Shown here in pieces: positions 41,849 through 53,718 of a stretch of DNA of 64,000 nucleotides. The notes below the pieces were generated by a model. It saw only the letters and a program-made list of their open reading frames with translations, did not search any database and was not told the DNA's origin. Each line of letters begins with the position of its first letter. The first letter of the stretch is position 1. A program made the translations under genes and the position numbers. Source of the DNA: Edaphochlamys debaryana (lineage: Eukaryota > Chlorophyta > Chlorophyceae > Chlamydomonadales); assembly GCA_016858145.1 (NCBI GenBank), contig JAEHOE010000139.1, positions 186,001-250,000 on the forward strand, given 5' to 3'.

Positions 41849-44716
41849 TCACCGGGCCAGGTCGTCGCACAGCGTCCGCACCGCCTCCCGCGCGTGCTGG
41901 ATGACCTTGTGCCCCGGCGTCTGGCCCATGTCCATGCACACCGCCGCCAGGTGCACGCACACGAGCTTGGCCTGCTGGTCCTGCCGCACGTCGGGCCGCT
42001 CCAGAAAGGCCTCAAAGGACTTGGCCGATCGTTTCATATAGTCGGAGAAGCGGGCCGTGAGCCGGGCGTAGCTGAGCAGCTCCGCGACCTGGTCGTGCCC
42101 AAACCCCGTCAGCCCGCCCGGCGCCCCCGCGCCCCCGCCGCCGGCCCCGCTGCCGCCGGCTGCGCCTGCGCTGCCCGCGCCGTGTGCCGAGGCGTGCAGC
42201 GAGGAGGTGGTCGAGTCCTCGGGGGAGGGCTGCTGCCCGCCCGCCGCCGCGCCGCCTGCGGCCGCCGCGCCTGCAGCACAGCAGCAGCAGGGGGATGCGT
42301 CAGCCAGCAAGGAGCAATTGAGGCAAGCGCGTCGGGATAAGCAGGGACCAGCATCAGCGAAAGCGAAAAGCGGGGCACTTGCGGCTGGCGTGCTGGGTTG
42401 AACCCAGATAGCGCCTTGTTAGCGCCACGCGGCGCAACCCCGCACGCCTCTGCCCACCCAGCCCTTGCCCTGCCCACCCTCCCCCCAAGGAACCACCCGG
42501 CGCCTGCACCAGGAGCCCACGCCCGCGCGCACCTGCCGCCTGCGCCGCCGCCTGCTGCTTCGTGTGCTCCCGCAGCGCCAGCTGCGCCTTGTCGGCGCAG
42601 GACCGCAGCGCCGTGAACTGCAGCCCCGCCTGCCGCAGCAGGCAGATGGCGCACAGCCGCTCCGCCAGCAGCCGCAGCGCCTCCTTGCCCACCGAGGCGC
42701 CCTTCACGTGGTCCACGAACGTGACCGCGTGGGACAGCAGGTCGGCGGTCTGTTTGAGGATGGTGGCGGCCCTGAGGGGTGGGATGCGGAGGGGCGGGGA
42801 GGCGGGACGAGGAGGGGTCGGGGGTGGTGGGAGGCGGTCGCGGGGCTGGGAGGTAGCCGTTGGGCCGCGCATGAGCGTTTGGCGAACCGAGCAGGAAAGT
42901 GCCCGACGCCCCGACCCACATCGCGAACTGACCGGCTTGGCCAATTGGCCAGTGAAGCCCCAAGCCAGATCCCTCCCAGCAGCTCCCAGCATGCTTCGCG
43001 GCCCCTGCCGTGCCCCCCAAGCGCTGCCCGACCCCATCCATCCCACCCCAGCCCCCACCCCCGCCTCCCCTCTCACCGCGAGGGCCCCCGCAGGCGGTCC
43101 TTGAGCATCGCGTCCGCCGCCTCCATGAACATGAGCGCGCCGCTCACGTACCGCGACAGCGCCTTGATGCTCCACTGCCTGCCGTTCTTGTTGAACAGCG
43201 CGTCGCCCTCGCGCTTCACCTTGGCTGCCTCCTGCAGGTGCGCCTCTATCCGCGACTCCGGCAGCCCGCCCCGCTTGTGCTCCAGCTGCAGGTCGAACGG
43301 CCCTATGCTCGTGTACGCCAGCGCCGTGCCGCCAAAGGCCTTGGCCTTGGCTTTGTCCCGGTCCTCCAGGAAGGAGGGCGCCAGCACGGGGAAGTTGGGG
43401 GCGGAGGTCTGGGTTTCGACAGACACGCCGGCGGGCCGCGAAGCCGCGGGCGCGGCCGCCGGGCGGTCGCTGGCGGAGGGCCGGTCCGCGGGCTGCGCCG
43501 GCCGCGGAGAGCACGAGCCCGCGGGCGTGCCCGCTGCGGAGGCGCGGGGCGGCGCAGCGCTGGCTGGCCGCCCGGGCGCCTGCGCTGGCCCCGGCCGCCC
43601 AGCTGCTGGCGCCGCCGCTGCTGACCCTGACCCTGTCCCTGCCCCTACTGGCGGCCCGATTGATTTGCCCGCGCCTCTCCGTGCTGCTGGTGCTGCTGGC
43701 GGCGGCGCGACAGGTGGCCGCGGCCGATGTGTATTGAGCGGAGCCGCGGCCCCGGGTGCGGCCAATGCTGACTGGCCTGCGCTGCTGACGTTGAGCGCCG
43801 CTCCGCCCGCTGTGTTGCGCCCTGCGCCGTCCTCCTCCGGTGATAGCGGCAGATAAGCCTGGCTGTTGGTCGCCTGGTCCGAGTTGCTCTCGCCGCTTCC
43901 CACGACGGTGGCTGTCTCCGTCGCGGGAGGGCCCTTGACCATGAGCGACTTGCCCTTGGGGCCAGCGGGAAACCGCCGCTGCTCGCCGACGGCGGGCTGG
44001 TCACACGTGCAGGGAACCGACTCCTCGTGGCCCGCGCACCGCTCCTCATCGTGAGGCGACAGCTTTTGCCGCTTGGCGGCGCGCTCCAGGTGGCTGACGG
44101 GGGACGGGGCCTGCAATTGCGAAGTCGGGAAGTCGATTGGGATGCTACAGCACGTTCGCCACCGATACGGGCGCCCGCACACCCAATCTGGCCCCAGTGA
44201 GCTCACGCAGAGGTCCCAAGCGGGAAGCTCCTCGCCGGGCGCGAAGCCCTCGCCTGCGCGGAGCCGAGCGACTGCGACAGGACAGCATTGACAGTCCGTG
44301 AGCCCAGCGAGGCCCACTTGCTAGGCCTTGAGGATTGCGGGAGCGTACCTATCTCGTCGGGGCTGGAGCTGGGAGGCACGTAGCCTTGGAGCGCTGCCTG
44401 GCGGAGCCGAGCCAGTGCGATACCTGGGAGCGGAGGAAAGTTGGTTTCCACCACTTCTCGCCCGCAACGCCTGCTCGTTTGGCACGCCGAAGTATCGTAC
44501 CTGACTTTGCATCCTTGCTGTCCAGAGATGCAGCGCTCGTGAGGCCTGCCGAGAGACCCCCCAAAGAGGGAGCGTCAGCGATGCGCCCGCAGACCGCTCG
44601 CGGACCGCTCGCAACGTCTGACCTGTCCTCACGGACTTGGTGGCGAGCACGGCACCGCCAACTTTGAGCTTAATCCTCCTGACACCGTTCGCAGGCCTGG
44701 GCTCCGCCATAGCCAT
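41849..44716 (-). CDS. CW-type zinc-finger family nuclear protein (plant/algal), 7 exons, 672 aa
   Basis: Exons (minus): 44716-44623, 44545-44501, 44423-44349, 44316-44207, 44110-43077, 42771-42533 and 42270-41849. Phases agree at every junction and the sum is 2,019 nt. The N-terminus is MAMAEPRPANGVRRIKLKVG. A Cys cluster DCQCC and ELPAWDLC in exon 4 could be a divergent CW finger, which in relatives reads methylated histone H3K4; this part is tentative and the exon-4 acceptor (CAAG) is weak. A long Ala/Pro/Ser-rich linker follows. Support comes from the C-terminal helical region, whose layout matches plant CW proteins and the AF4/FMR2 C-terminal domain: HLQEAAKVKREGDALFNKNG, SRYVSGALMFMEAADAML, LLAERLCAICLLRQAGLQF, VAELLSYARLTARFSDYMKR and a final VIQHAREAVRTLCDDLAR. 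It is divergent from the p24 gene, with 356 bp between start codons. Confidence 0.78.
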
Positions 44717-45072
44717 TGTGCTCTACGAGCCCGTGAGCTATCGCCACATCACTGATTTGTTAAAATCGACGCCGTCCGTGGTGTGTAGGGGACTGCGGGG
44801 GGACTGTACCGTTGCTAGTGATGGTGATTGGCCCCCTGCTGCCCCGCCCCGATTTGCACTGGCCAGGGCCCGGCCCAGACACGCTCCCAGCGGCCGCCTT
44901 TGACTTAACCAAACTAGACCGTCCACACACGCGCATCAGAGCACGCGAGGTACACTCCGGACAGCGGCACGCTGCCGGGTATTGCACACCGCATCGACCT
45001 TCCCGTTGCCCCCTTGCTTACCCGGCTGGGAGGTCCACACCGCTTCTCATAAGACGCAACCCACTGATTATA
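44717..45072. promoter_or_regulatory. Shared 5' region of divergent CW and p24 genes
   Basis: 356 bp between the two start codons, the only place for both promoters. Contains TTGTTAAAATCGACG at 44757 and CTGATTATAATGG just before the p24 ATG. No canonical TATA box is evident. Confidence 0.5.
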
Positions 45073-47351
45073 ATGGCTGGGGTGCTGCCATGGCCCCTGG
45101 CGGTGCTTGGGCTGTGCATGTTGCTCGCCGGAGCGAGTGCGCTGGAGTTTGAGATGCAGTCTCAGATCAAGTGCGTGTATGAGGAGATCAATGCTAACGT
45201 CATCGTCGTGGGCGAGTACAAGGCGTTCCACAAGGAGAACGTTGGGCAAGGAGTCTTCGTGAGCGTCAAGGTACGCCCTGGCTCTTTGCAGCTTTGGAAT
45301 CGGAGTAGACAGAGCATACACATGGCTTAGAGAGCTTGGGTTGCGCGAACGGAGGCTCAGAGGAGCTTGATCATCGCATCGCGGGCGCGGGACACGCAGG
45401 TGGAGGACCCGCACGGCGCGGTGCTGCACGAGTCCAACGGGAAGTCTGATGGGCAGTTTGCCTTCACTGCAAAAACTGCGGGAGAGTACAAGGCGTGCTT
45501 CTCGGTAGCAGGTGCGTGCACACACGACCGCGCACGCAGCGGGGGCCACACCCGCAGCAGTATGGTGCCCCACGTTGGGGCGGCCTGACAGCTGGGGTCG
45601 GCCCCGTTTGCGAGTGCAACCACTCTCAAGGCTGGGCAGGGGTGCCCTCCCTAGCCAAGCATAGCTAGTCTGGAAGCTCGAGTCCCGGAGGGCTCCACGG
45701 TCGGACCGCTGCGGGCGCTACAGCCACGTGCCGTGCTGTTGCCCGCCTCACGCCACCTCACGAGTGCTCAGCCCTGTCGTCATCCGCGTACCCATCTGCG
45801 CCTTCTCTACTTTTCACCTCCGGCCCAGCCCCATCCCACGCCTCTCCCCCTCCTCTCCTCACTCCTCTCCCTCCTCTTCCCCTCCTCCCCCCTCCTCCCT
45901 CCTCCTCCCACCCCCCAGACATCCAGACCGCCTACCAGACCAAGCTCAAGGTGGACTGGCGCACGGGCGTGGCCGCCACCGACTGGAACGCCATCGCCAA
46001 GAAGGAGCACCTGGACGCACTCACCGTGGAGCTGCGCAAGCTCGAGGTGGGGGGGAGGGGAGGGCAGGGAGGCGGGCGCTGGGGCGGAGCGGGTAAGGAC
46101 GGATGTGAGGGTGTGTTGGGTTGGGGCCGGGCAGTGTTGCAGCTCACCGGTCGCAGTCCAGCTGGCCACGCGCAGGGGTGGTTTTGGGGTGGTAGCCGCT
46201 GAGCGAGAGCAAGGGGGGCGGTGCTGTGCAGAACGGGAATAGCGGCGAAAGGGTGACAAGACGCAGTGGGGCGAGGTAGCGGAGGGTGTCGTAAGGTAAT
46301 ATGTCTATCGGCCCCAAGATATGCAGCCAGGGAGGCTACTCGGCAGCGTGTTGAAGGGCCCAGGGCAGCAGCATATTTGAGCGTTAGGGTGACAAGAAGC
46401 AGCCATAAACGCCATTGCACCTTTGACCCCACTCCATCCGTTCTCAACACCGGCATACCGCCACCACCTCGCTCTACTCCCACCACCACCAGCAACCTAG
46501 TGCGGACACAAACCCCACCGCCATCCCGTCCAACCCCACGCTCAGAAGGAAAGCAGCACCTGCCGGAGGCGCGGGAAAGCACCTCATCCAGACGCTCATC
46601 CCCACGCCTTCATGACCACCGACCCTTACCGGTCAGCCGCTAAACCCCACTCCTCACGCCCCGCTCTCCCCCCACCCACCCACCCGCCCTCCCACCCCAC
46701 CCCCGCCGCCCCGCCCCCCCGCCCCAGGACAACATCCGCGAGGTGTACAGCGAGATGCTGCAGCTGCAGCAGCGCGAGCAGGAGATGCGCAACATCAGCG
46801 GTGGGTGGCGGGGCGGGGAGGGGAGGGCGGGGGAGACCATGGAGCTGCCCTTTAAGGAAGCGTTTTGAAGAAGCGGAGGGACTGGGGTGCTAGGCCAGGC
46901 GGGGGACGAGAGGCCAGGCGGGGGTGGGGCGGCGCTGCGGAGGTCGCTGGGGCCGGGTTGGGATGCAGGGCGGAATGATGAGGGTCAACCGGCGTGGTCA
47001 CGGCTCCCTGATGTCGGGTCCGGGGCTGCGGCGCTCTTCCCGGGCCCCACTGGAGGCTGGGAGTCAGGCCACGAACGCGCTGCACGAGCATACCGGTTTG
47101 GGGGTGGCTCAAAGGGCTGCCCTCCGCCCACTGCATACGGACCTCAACCAATTCCATTCTTAAACCCCATCCCTTAACACCATCCCTAGCCCAATCCCTT
47201 AACCCCAACCCCCAACCCCTACCCCCTTGCAGAGGAGACCAACACGCGCGTGGCCTGGTTCTCCATCGCCTCGCTGGGCGTGTGCGTGTGCTCGGCGCTG
47301 GTGCAGCTCTGGTACCTGCGCCGCTTCTTCAAGCGGAAGAAGCTGCTGTAG
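45073..47351 (+). CDS. p24 (EMP24/GP25L/TMED) cargo receptor, 5 exons, 222 aa
   Basis: p24 proteins cycle between ER and Golgi in COPII and COPI vesicles and help package cargo such as GPI-anchored proteins. Exons 45073-45270, 45361-45511, 45919-46046, 46728-46800 and 47233-47351 join in phase. Signal peptide MAGVLPWPLAVLGLCMLL to GASA; GOLD domain with the two conserved cysteines (QIKCVYEEI and EYKACFSVA) and VEDPHGAVLHE, GQFAFTAKTAGEYK; coiled coil DALTVELRKLE-DNIREVYSEMLQLQQREQEM; one membrane span (WFSIASLGVCVCSALVQLWY); and cytosolic tail LRRFFKRKKLL with the aromatic and dilysine signals typical of the p24-delta class. The length is normal for the family. Confidence 0.96.
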
Positions 47352-49286
47352 GTCGGAGGCTGCAGGCAGTCTGGACCGCTACTCGGAGGGGGCCTGCTCG
47401 AGGGAGCGCGGCTGCAGAGATGAGCTGCCGCCGGGAGGAGCGGCTCCGAGGGGAGCGCACGAGGGAGGGCGCGGGGGAGCAGTGCGCTGGGCGCTGGTGG
47501 GCCCCGCGGGTGCTCGCAAGGGCGTCAGGGGGCCTGGAGGTGCGCCGCAGCGCACGCAGAGGGGCGCCGCTCGGTGGCGCTCCCTCTGCTCGCACGGAGG
47601 GAGGAGCGGGGCAGAACAGAAGGTGCTTGGGGTTCCAGGCTCGGACAGCCCAGGAGCCGCTTGGGTTCCAGGCTAGGGTTGGAGTGGGGTGGGGTGAGGT
47701 GCCCCGCAGGAACCGGTGCTGCTGCCATGAGGCAGGGTCCCCCTCAGGCATGCGTCTCGAGGATAGGTCGGAGGTGCGGGTGCGCGCGCGGCCCAAAGTG
47801 TGAGGGAGAAGGTGTGAGGCTGGTGAGGGGTGTGATGCCGTGAGAGCGTTGGGGGGCTGCACACCAGATGTCGTGGGCCTGAGAAGGGTAGGCGGACCTT
47901 ACGAGGTGAGGCTGGATGCACGCACGGGCCGGACTGTAATGTGACGATTTTGTAAGTCGGTGGCTTGCTTTTGTTGTGGCAATTTGCGGGGCAGGCCCTG
48001 GCGACCGCACACGAAGGCGAAGCGCTGCTGTCCCCTCGTCCAGACGAGTTGCCAGCCGCTGCGGTCCCCTAAGCCAGACGACTCGCTCAGTGGGCCAAGA
48101 GTTGCCACGCCGCTGCGTCACAACCCTTCCCTCCAAGCAAGGGCCGACATGCAAGAGGACTGCTAACGCATTCTGGAATTCTGGGTCGCAACAAGGTGTG
48201 TCTGTCCTCCTCAGCCGTCTGGGTCGCAACAAGGGCCGGCTTAGTCTGACGGTTGACACGATTCCCTGCAACGCCACACATTCTCGCCAAGGGCTTGGTG
48301 GGTTCCCCCGTGCACCCCCATTCCCACAGCCTTGCTATGCCCCGTCCCCCCTCGGTCCCAAACTCCCCCTGCACTGCTTCCCGCTCCTCCCGCGCCAGCT
48401 CCCGGTGGAGGGGACACCCTGTGAGGCCGGCAGCCGGGCGTGTGCAGAAGGTACGACATGCCCACATGCCCTCATCGCGGATGGCCTCCCCGGAGAAGCC
48501 GCAGGCGCAACTGGGGTGGTTGGGGACTTGGGGTTCCGGGTCGGTTATGGAGCCAGCCAGGAAGGCACAGACACGCCCAGTGCGGTCTTCCTGCGCGGAC
48601 CCGCAAGGAAGTTGCGCATCTGCGCACAACCCGCGACCAGTAGAAGATTGGCCGTGCCACGCGCCTCCCGCTCCTCATTAGCCCAGCTGGGCGCTTGACG
48701 GCGGGGGGTTGGGGAGGCCACGCACCGGTACCTACCACGGCCCCTCACGGCCACGGCCATCCAAGCCAGCACAAGCCTCAACATGGCTCATGGCGTGCCC
48801 CCTCGTGGCTCCCCACCCTTCCCTCGCTCCCTGTCAAGGTTGCCCCGAGGGCCACAGCCCACCACAGCATGCACCACAGAGGGCCACAGCCTGCACTGCC
48901 GCATAGAGCGTGCCTTAGTATCCATCCCTCGCCGGGGGTCCCCCCCTCCCCCTCTCCCCTATCCTCCTCGCACGAGGGACATTTGTCCGACGGCGTAAGG
49001 CGGTGACACACCAACCAGGCGGCCAAGGGCAGCGCAGGCTGGAGCCGCAGCATGCCGCAGCTGTCGCCCCACCATTTGAAGACCTCCCGCCCCTCCGCCT
49101 TCCCATGATGCCGTTCATGCCGCTTGCCCTCCCCGCATACACTTGCCATCTTTGCCAAACGCTGAATGTAAGACACCTTCCTGACCCGCGACCGCCCTTG
49201 GCCACACTGCAACGTTTGCTCCATACCGCGGAATGCGCAACCTCCACCACCATCGGGTCACCTAAGTCGCTCATCAGAGTTTAGAA
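47352..49286. other. Long interval between p24 and the first MYND gene
   Basis: The first 600 bases are probably the p24 3' UTR. The rest (48.0-49.2 kb) has no exon with consistent frame, codon bias and splice sites on either strand. Short open frames exist but I recognise nothing. Confidence 0.4.
47935..47955 (+). terminator. Putative polyadenylation signals (TGTAA) of the p24 gene
   Basis: TGTAA, the green-algal polyadenylation signal, occurs at 47935-47939 and 47951-47955, about 590 bases after the p24 stop. Confidence 0.5.
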
Positions 49287-52200
49287 ATGCCTCGAGCGCG
49301 GGGCGCCCCGGCTGGCTCTCTGCTGGACTCGTTCCGCGCTCGCGGCTCGCGGTCCACCGAAGCAAGCGTCAGCTCCGAGTTCCTTAAGAACTGCTCTGCC
49401 AGATGGAAGCTGGTGGACTGGGACCGCGCGGCCGGCAGCCTGGCGCTTCTCGGGACCATGGTCACGGATGCGACCTACGCGGCGGAGTCGTCGTCTGAGA
49501 TGTGCGCCGCGTTGAGGTGGTGCTGGTGAGCAACTCGGGGCGTAGGCGGGGCAGGCCACCGCGGCGCCAGAGTCGCCGGGATCTTGGTTGGCGCGCATCG
49601 TTGCTGAGGGTTTCGCAGCCGCCTGACCCCTTGCTGACCGCGCGGTGCAGTGTACTAGTTTCGGAAGACGAATCCGGACGGCAACTCCCCATCCAGGTGC
49701 CGCTGACACCCCGTCTCTCCACCCCAAACCCGCCCTCCCTCAGGGACGACAAGTCCAAGCTGTCTGCGCTGCTAGTCGTCAGCGCCTTCGCCCTCCGCGC
49801 TGTTGCGGGCGAGCCGCTGGAGGCCAGCACTGGTGCCAGCCCCGGTGCCGGCGCGGGCCCCTCTGGCGCCAACGCCGGCGCGGGCGTCAACGTGCCTCTC
49901 GGAGCCCTCCCTCCCAACTCGCCCTTGCTGGCCCCAGCGACCGCCTGCTTCTCGCACGTCGTCCGCCTGGCCTCCCTCCTCCTCCGCAACAGCCGCCTGA
50001 CCGGGGACGACGACGTGCAGCCGTCCCGCTCCCGCACCTCCCACGCGGACACGCCCCTGCCAAGCCTGTCCTGGGAGCTGATGCGCGGCCTGGTCCGCAC
50101 CCACACGCTCCAGGGCCTGGCCCTCGCCCTGGCCCGTGCCCCCCAGCGCACACCGGCCCTTGAGGAGCGGCTGGCCTTTGCGGCGACGGCCGCTGCGCTG
50201 CTCGAGGGCATCGTGTCGTACACGCTCGCCGATGCGCAGGATTCCGTGTCGGACAGCGATGACGACGAGGAGGACGAGCTGTACGACGAGGACGGCAGCG
50301 ACTTCGATGAGTCACGCGCCTTGGACTCTGCGATACGCCGGGCCTGCAGCAAGGTCCACGCCGAGCAGGCCGAGGAGGTGCTGTGTGCGGTCCGGGCCAG
50401 TGCGGTCCTGGAGCACCTGGCCCGGGCCCTGCTGCTGCTGGCGGCCGAGGTGCCCAGGGTCGGGGGCGGCGGAGCGGGCGAGGAGCTGCGGGGCAAACTC
50501 AACGAGGCCCAGCGGCGCTACCTATCAGCACTGGACGCTCACATTGCGTCATGCGTCATGCTGTGGGGCCACACCAGTGCCTCCTTCCGGGCCCACACCG
50601 ACTACGGACCGGCGGTCCGCTTCCTGCAGCTCTCGCACCTGGGGGCCCAGCTGACCGTGGCGGAGGGGGCCGGCGCCGAGGGCAGCGGCAGTGGCAGCGG
50701 CGGTGGCAGCGGCGGTGGCAGCAGCAGCGGCAGCACGGGTGGCGGGGCAGGCGGCGAGGCGGCGGCGGGGGGCGGGTCCACCTTCTTCGGCCTCCCCCTG
50801 CAACGCCTGCCCCCGGCCGTGGTGGACAGCTGCGGAGGCTGCGCGCGGCCGCAGTGTCTTTCCTCAAAACCCGTGCTGCGATCGGACTCCGTTCGGTCGG
50901 CGCTCAAATTCCTGGCCCTGACGGTCCGGGCAGAGGCTGAGGGTCAGCAAGGGCATGTGAACGGGACTGAGGAGCCGGCGGACAGGGGCGATGGGGCTGG
51001 AGGGCAGGGTCCCGGGCGCGCGTCCGCTGACCGCATGGCGGGCCCCGCTGCGCGCTACGCCCTAGCCATGCGGGTAGCAGGGGCGGCGGAGGCGCACTGG
51101 CGGGAGTACCGAAGCAAGCTGGCGCCATCTGGATTCGCATCTGGGTCCAAGCCTGCGTCAGACAGCGGCGCCGGCCCGTCGTCCTCCGCCTCATTCCCGC
51201 CCTCCGCGCCTCAGCGGCCGCTTACACAGAAGCAGCTTCGCCAAGACAAGCAGGCGGCGGCCCGGCAGCAGGCCGCTGCGGCACCCAAGGCCAAGCAGGG
51301 CCCGGGCGGAGGCGCAGGCGGTGCCGGGGCCGACCCGTTCGAGGCCCGCCGCGCGGATCGCTGGCGCCTGGAGGTAACACCCGCCCTGGCCCTCGACGCT
51401 CTGGCGTCCGCAGCCCCTGCCGCTGCGGCACTGACGCGGCGGAAGGAGGCCGCGGCGGCCCGCAGGGCGGGAGAGGACGCGGGAGAGGCGGCCGCGGGGC
51501 CGGTGCCGCTGCCCGCCGAGTGGTACTCTGCGGCGGTGCGGGCGCTGCATGCGGCCATGGATGACCCTCGGGCGCTGGCGGAGGCGCTGCATGCGGCGGG
51601 GGTTCAGGAGGTGATCCGGCTGGGTGAGTGCGGGGCAAGGGGTGGGGGCTCTGGGGGGCCAGGGGTCTCCGAGAACTCAGGGACGTGAGCTTCGGGCCTC
51701 AGGTTACATACCGTTCTTGCATGCCGAGTTTGTCTGTAGCTGCTTTGGGGCAAGGCAGTCTGGCTGTCTTGTTGGTGGCTGGGGCTTTGTGTGTTGCTCG
51801 GCTCAGCGCCGAGCCCCCTTGCGGCTTGGCTCCAAGTCGCAAGACTCTGGCCCCTGGCTTCCGTTAAAGCCCGCCCCCGCCCCTTCCTCGGCCCGCGCTC
51901 CACTCCCCTGCAGCGCTCTACGAGAAGGAGCGCGCATCCAGCGACAGAGGCTCAGAGTCGGAGTCGGACACAGAGGAGTCGGAGTGGGAAGAAGTGGGCT
52001 CCGAGGGCGAGGCCGAGGCCCATTCCGCCGCGCCCGCCCCTGCCCCCGCAGCCGACGGCGGCCGACCCGCTGACGGCTCCGGCGCTGGCTCCGCCGCCGC
52101 TGGCTCCGCCGCCACCGACACGTCGGATGAAGACGACAGTTCAGATCTGGATCTGGATCTGGCGAACCTGGTGCCCCACCTGGCGGCTGGCAGGCGCGTG

Positions 52201-53718
52201 GAGGAGGGCGTGGGGCGTGCGGTGCGTGCGGGGCTGCTGCCCTGCCTGGAGCGCCTGCTGCGCACCGCTGTCGCGCGGCCTCCCGCCGGCACCAACCCGC
52301 CCGCCTGCCGCCCGCGCCAGCTCGTCAGCGCCTGGGTCGCCCTCGCCGACTTCGACGCTCTGCTCCCCGCGCTACGCGCCGCTCCGCCCAGCCAGGGCGC
52401 CTGGCTGGTTGCCTCCCTGGCCAAGGCCCTGCCGCGGCTGTGCGAGCTGCTGCTGGAGAGCGACGGCTCCGCCATGGGCCCGGTCCTGGTGCCGGCCGGG
52501 CTGCTGCAGCGCGCGGCCATGGAGGCGGCGCTGGAGAGCGTGGTGCTGTCCGAGGTGGAGGAGCCGGAGGCGGAAGCGGAGGTGGAGGTGGAGGCGGGGG
52601 ACGAGGCGGAGGCGGGGGTGGCGGGGGCGCAGGAGGGACAGGGCGCGGAGCTGCGGCGCGGCGCGGGGGCAGGTGCGGCGGGGGACGCCGAGCCCGTGGT
52701 GGCGGCTCCGCTAGGACCGGTTGCCGACGCGGACGCAGCAGAGTCCCAGCCCAAGCCCCAGCCCGAGCCGGAGCCCCCGCTCCCGCCCGGCACCGCGCTC
52801 CGCACCGCCGCCCTGGTCGCTGCCCGGCTGCTGCCCGCGGCGTCCCGCTGCGCTCTGCAGCTCGTCACCGCGCCCGGCGGCGGCGTGTGGTCGGGCGCGG
52901 CCCGGGGCCTGGGTGCTGGTGCCGCTGCAAAGGCGGACCCCGACTCGGCCGTCATGCTGGCGGCCAGCCTGGCACACGCCGTGCTGGAGTGGGTGCCGCT
53001 GCTGGCGGTCGCCGGCCTGGACGCGGCGCGGCGGGGCGACTGTCGGGCGGCGGCCGAGTTCCGGGCCCTGCTGCTCACGGACCTAGAAGCCCCAGCCTTA
53101 CTGGACCTGGTGCTGGGGGCCGCCAAGGCCGGGCTGGGCGGCTGGCAGGACGACCCCTTCCCCATGGCCGTGCGTGCGGTTCAGGCCCTGGCGCTGGTCT
53201 GCCCGGCGGAGCTGGCGGCCGCGCCCGCGCCGTGCTACGCAGCGCAGAACGCAGGCGGCCGGGGCGGCAAGGCGGCGGGCCAGGGCCTGGTGGCGGCGCT
53301 GCGGGCGGAGCTGGCGAAGGGGGGTGCGGCGGCGGACCCGGAGGCGGCGCGGCGGCTGGAGGCGCTGCTGGCTCGGCCCGGCGGCGCCGGCGGTAGCATG
53401 AAGGCTAAGGAGGGCGCTGCGGTTAGCACGGAGCAGGAGGCCTGGAAGAGCGCAGAGGTGGAGGTGGCGTTGAAGATGGCGTACTGGGGCCCGGCCGCCA
53501 GCCGCCTCCCTCCGCCGTCCGAGGCCGCTGCGCTGGGCCCGCTGTGCGCCCACCCCGCCTGCGCCAACCTGGCCGGCGACAGCGAGGGCGCCCTGCCCCT
53601 GCCCGCCCGCTGCGGCCGCTGCGGCCTCGGGGCCTACTGCGGGGCGGAGTGCGCTGCGGCGCACGGCCGGGGCAGCCACGGGGGCGTATGCGGGCTGGGG
53701 CGGGGCGGCGACAAGTGA
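49287..53718 (+). CDS. MYND-finger protein A (tandem paralogue), 3 exons, 1,307 aa
   Basis: Exons 49287-49525, 49744-51623 and 51914-53718 (phases 2 and 1, donors GTGAGC and GTGAGT). The N-terminus is MPRARGAPAGSLLDSFRARG, then an 80-residue exon ending EMCAALRWCW. The middle exon is Ala/Gly/Ser-rich with helical parts (SAFALRAVAGEPLEA, acidic DSDDDEEDELYDEDG, HVVRLASLLLRNSRL, a Gly/Ser run at about 50680-50760, and RPLTQKQLRQDKQAAARQQA). The last exon opens with an acidic ESESDTEESEWEE segment and ends in a MYND zinc finger with ligands in CAHPAC, ARCGRCGLGAYC, GAEC and HGRGSHGGVC. MYND fingers bind Pro-rich peptides; the pattern NLAGDSEGAL is typical of large algal MYND families. No catalytic domain recognised. 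Confidence 0.88.

Noticed and set aside
42465..43856. 463-codon open frame on the plus strand
   Set aside because: Opposite the CW-family exons and reads straight through two of its introns. Its residues are the expected complement of the Ala-rich coding strand.
48087..48629. 180-codon minus-strand frame, Cys/Gly-rich
   Set aside because: No recognised family, no convincing splice partners, and comparable frames exist in other phases. Insufficient support for a gene call.
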